DNA from: Janthinobacterium rivuli
Lineage (GTDB): Bacteria; Pseudomonadota; Gammaproteobacteria; Burkholderiales; Burkholderiaceae_D
NCBI RefSeq assembly: GCF_009208735.1
Contig: NZ_WFLJ01000028.1
Coordinates: forward strand, 1-52,550
Reading direction: 5' to 3'
DNA: 52,550 bases
A program made the translations under genes and the position numbers. Below, in pieces: positions 51,180-52,550 of the stretch. Under the pieces are notes generated by a model, which did no database searches, was not told the DNA's origin, and saw nothing but the letters and a program-made list of their open reading frames with translations. Within the stretch, counting starts at the first letter, position 1. Each line of letters starts with the position of its first letter.

Positions 51180-51740
51180 ATGGACCCTCATTCTTTCTGG
51201 ACGTTCAGCCCCGCCATGGTCTTGTGGGGGCTGCTTGCCGCGGCTGTCTGGCATGACGTGCGCCGCCGGCGCATTCCCAACCGGCTGGTGTTTTCCGGCG
51301 CCCTGCTTGGCGTGCTGCTCAACAGCCTGGCCTTGCCCGGGGCGACGCCGGCCGGGCCGTGGCTGGCGCTGGGCGGCCTGGCCGTCGGCCTGGGCTTGCT
51401 GCTGCCCATGTATGCGATGAAGGCACTGGGCGCGGGCGACGTCAAGCTGATGGCGATGGTGGGGGCGTTTCTTGGCCCGCGCCCCGTCGTGTTTGCCGTG
51501 CTGTGCAGCCTGCTCGCGGGCGGCGTGCTGGCGCTGGCCGTCGCCCTGTGCCGGGGCACGCTGCGCCAATCCATGGCCAATGCCCGCCAATTGCTGCTGC
51601 AAGGCTGGCTGCGCGCCGCGGCAGGCGAGGTGCCGCGTGTCGGCGCGCCTGCCGTACCGGGTGGCAACTTGCCATACGCGATCGCCATTGCCGCCGGCAC
51701 CGCCATCTGGCTGGCCCTGGCAGCCGGCGGGTATGCATGA
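51180..51740 (+). CDS. cpaA: A24-family prepilin peptidase (TadV/CpaA)
   Basis: A 186-residue integral membrane aspartyl protease. The two catalytic aspartates are in AAAVWHDVRRRRIPN and the GxGD motif ALGAGDVKLMAM. It lacks the N-terminal methylase domain of PilD, as is usual for TadV/CpaA, which processes Flp prepilins. The start MDPHSFW at 51180 is chosen because AGG lies at a suitable distance; an ATG at 51153 lacks a ribosome site. It is followed after 42 bases by cpaB. Confidence 0.9.
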   Translation: MDPHSFWTFSPAMVLWGLLAAAVWHDVRRRRIPNRLVFSGALLGVLLNSLALPGATPAGPWLALGGLAVGLGLLLPMYAMKALGAGDVKLMAMVGAFLGPRPVVFAVLCSLLAGGVLALAVALCRGTLRQSMANARQLLLQGWLRAAAGEVPRVGAPAVPGGNLPYAIAIAAGTAIWLALAAGGYA

Positions 51741-51782
51741 TGTGCCCGTCCGGAAACCCAAGTTTTACCAAGAGGAAAAATC

Positions 51783-52550
51783 ATGAGAAATAGCCGCGTT
51801 GCGATCGTGCTGCTGCTGGCGTTGCTGATGGCGGGCGGCGCCGTGCTGGCGGCCGCGCGCTGGATGGCTGGACAAGGCACGCCGGCCAGCCAGACGGTGA
51901 TGGTCGCGCTGGTCAATATCGGCGTGGGCGCGAAGGTGACGCCGGCCATGCTGCGCGGCATGGACTGGCCGGCGGGCGCCATGCCGCCGGGCGCGTTTGG
52001 CGAGGCCGGCGCGCTGGACGGGCGCATCACGCGCACGGCCGTCAGCAGGGGCGAGCCTGTGCTGGAAAGCAAGCTCGCGCCGCCCGGCGCCACGGGCGGC
52101 CTGTCGGCCATCGTGGCTGCCGGCAAGCGCGCCATGACCGTGCGCGTCAATGACGTGGTGGGCGTGGCCGGCTTCGCCCTGCCGGGCAATTTCGTCGACA
52201 TTCTCGTGCATACGCAGGATGACCGCGCCAGGCCTGCGGGCGGCGGGCCGCTGGCCATTTCCAAGATCGTGCTCGAACGCATCCTGGTGCTGGCCGTGGC
52301 GCAGGAATCCGGCCGCGACGACAACAAGCCCAAGGTGGTCAATGCCGTGACCCTGGAGCTGACGCCGGAGCAGGTGGAAAAGCTGGACCTGGCGCGCAGC
52401 GTGGGCAGTCTGTCGCTGGTGCTGCGCAACCAGGTCGATCCGGCGCCCGTCACCACGGGCGGCGCCACCAAGGAGTCGTTGCTGGAACTGAAGGCGCCGG
52501 CGGCCGCGCCGGTGCGCGCGGCGCGGCGCCAGGCGGCCCCGGCACGCGCT
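51783..52550 (+). CDS. cpaB: Flp pilus assembly protein CpaB (RcpC), partial at window end
   Basis: The frame is open to the last base, giving 256 residues of an incomplete protein. A membrane anchor (RVAIVLLLALLMAGGAVLAAARW) precedes a SAF domain (ALVNIGVGAKVTPAMLRGMDWPAGAMPPGAF) and the RcpC/CpaB core (AIVAAGKRAMTVRVNDVVGVAGFALPGNFVDILVHTQ, ... VTLELTPEQVEKLDLARSVGSLSLVLRN). CpaB is a periplasmic partner of the pilus secretin. AAGAGGAAAAATC precedes the ATG at 51783. The tail is rich in Ala, Pro and Arg. Confidence 0.92.
   Translation, partial: MRNSRVAIVLLLALLMAGGAVLAAARWMAGQGTPASQTVMVALVNIGVGAKVTPAMLRGMDWPAGAMPPGAFGEAGALDGRITRTAVSRGEPVLESKLAPPGATGGLSAIVAAGKRAMTVRVNDVVGVAGFALPGNFVDILVHTQDDRARPAGGGPLAISKIVLERILVLAVAQESGRDDNKPKVVNAVTLELTPEQVEKLDLARSVGSLSLVLRNQVDPAPVTTGGATKESLLELKAPAAAPVRAARRQAAPARA

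Noticed and set aside
1..52550. CRISPR arrays, tRNA and rRNA genes
   Set aside because: No regularly spaced repeats of suitable length and no cloverleaf- or rRNA-like stretches were seen on either strand.

Overview
The window looks like chromosome of a high-GC betaproteobacterium, most likely an Oxalobacteraceae member close to Janthinobacterium or Massilia. That placement is an inference from GC-rich codon use, gene families (acetoacetyl-CoA reductase, DctB/DctD-type regulators, DUF3309, BrkB-type and AI-2E-type membrane proteins, an M23/M56 metallopeptidase) and intergenic repeat elements that I associate with this group from memory. No rRNA, tRNA, CRISPR array, prophage or complete insertion sequence was seen. 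The only mobile-element trace is the 3' end of an IS1595/ISXO2-type transposase at the left edge.

Layout. 1-6.4 kb: transposase tail, a patatin-like phospholipase, two adjacent palindromic intergenic elements, then envelope genes (Cys-module secreted proteins, a DUF3309 mini-protein, a glycine-zipper lipoprotein, a BON lipoprotein, an AI-2E-type permease, a BrkB-type protein). 6.4-15.8 kb: an OmpA-family porin, and divergent from it a bacterial alpha-2-macroglobulin overlapping pbpC, a periplasmic protease trap paired with peptidoglycan repair. 15.8-21.3 kb: a type VI secretion lipase module (Tle3-like effector and Tla3-like adaptor) without a VgrG gene or a recognisable immunity gene, then small membrane and secreted proteins. 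21.4-27.4 kb: a NitT/TauT-type ABC transporter followed on the same strand by a DctB-DctD-like two-component system; a good -24/-12 (sigma-54) promoter and tandem inverted repeats precede the transporter, so the regulator probably controls this import operon. 27.8-33.2 kb: a small lipoprotein, a winged-helix-like protein, an MtfA-type peptidase and a complete four-gene polar amino acid ABC transporter.

33.3-41.4 kb: mostly single housekeeping or stress genes (glycine-zipper protein, tandem universal stress protein, a small protein with a segment like nitrile-hydratase-type leaders, phbB, a DksA/TraR zinc finger protein, a PhnB-like protein, a lipoprotein pair, hydroxypyruvate isomerase, rhlE). 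41.6-45.7 kb: the most system-like cluster: a BlaI/MecI-type repressor, an M56 membrane metallopeptidase fused to a catalytically intact M23 peptidoglycan hydrolase domain, and a TonB-dependent receptor, preceded by a perfect 8-2-8 palindrome and a second inverted repeat that look like repressor operators. 45.7-52.55 kb: a small hypothetical protein, an isochorismatase-like hydrolase, and the edge of a tad (Flp pilus) locus: three pseudopilin/TadG genes on the minus strand, and a NarL-type regulator, flp, prepilin peptidase and cpaB (cut by the window end) on the plus strand.

The strongest candidates for less-described biology are the BlaI / M56-M23 / TonB-receptor cluster with its operators, the sigma-54-controlled ABC importer linked to a DctBD-like pair, the orphan Tle3-Tla3 pair, and a family of secreted proteins built from a C-x10-C module. 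All functional statements are reading-based; no database search was run.
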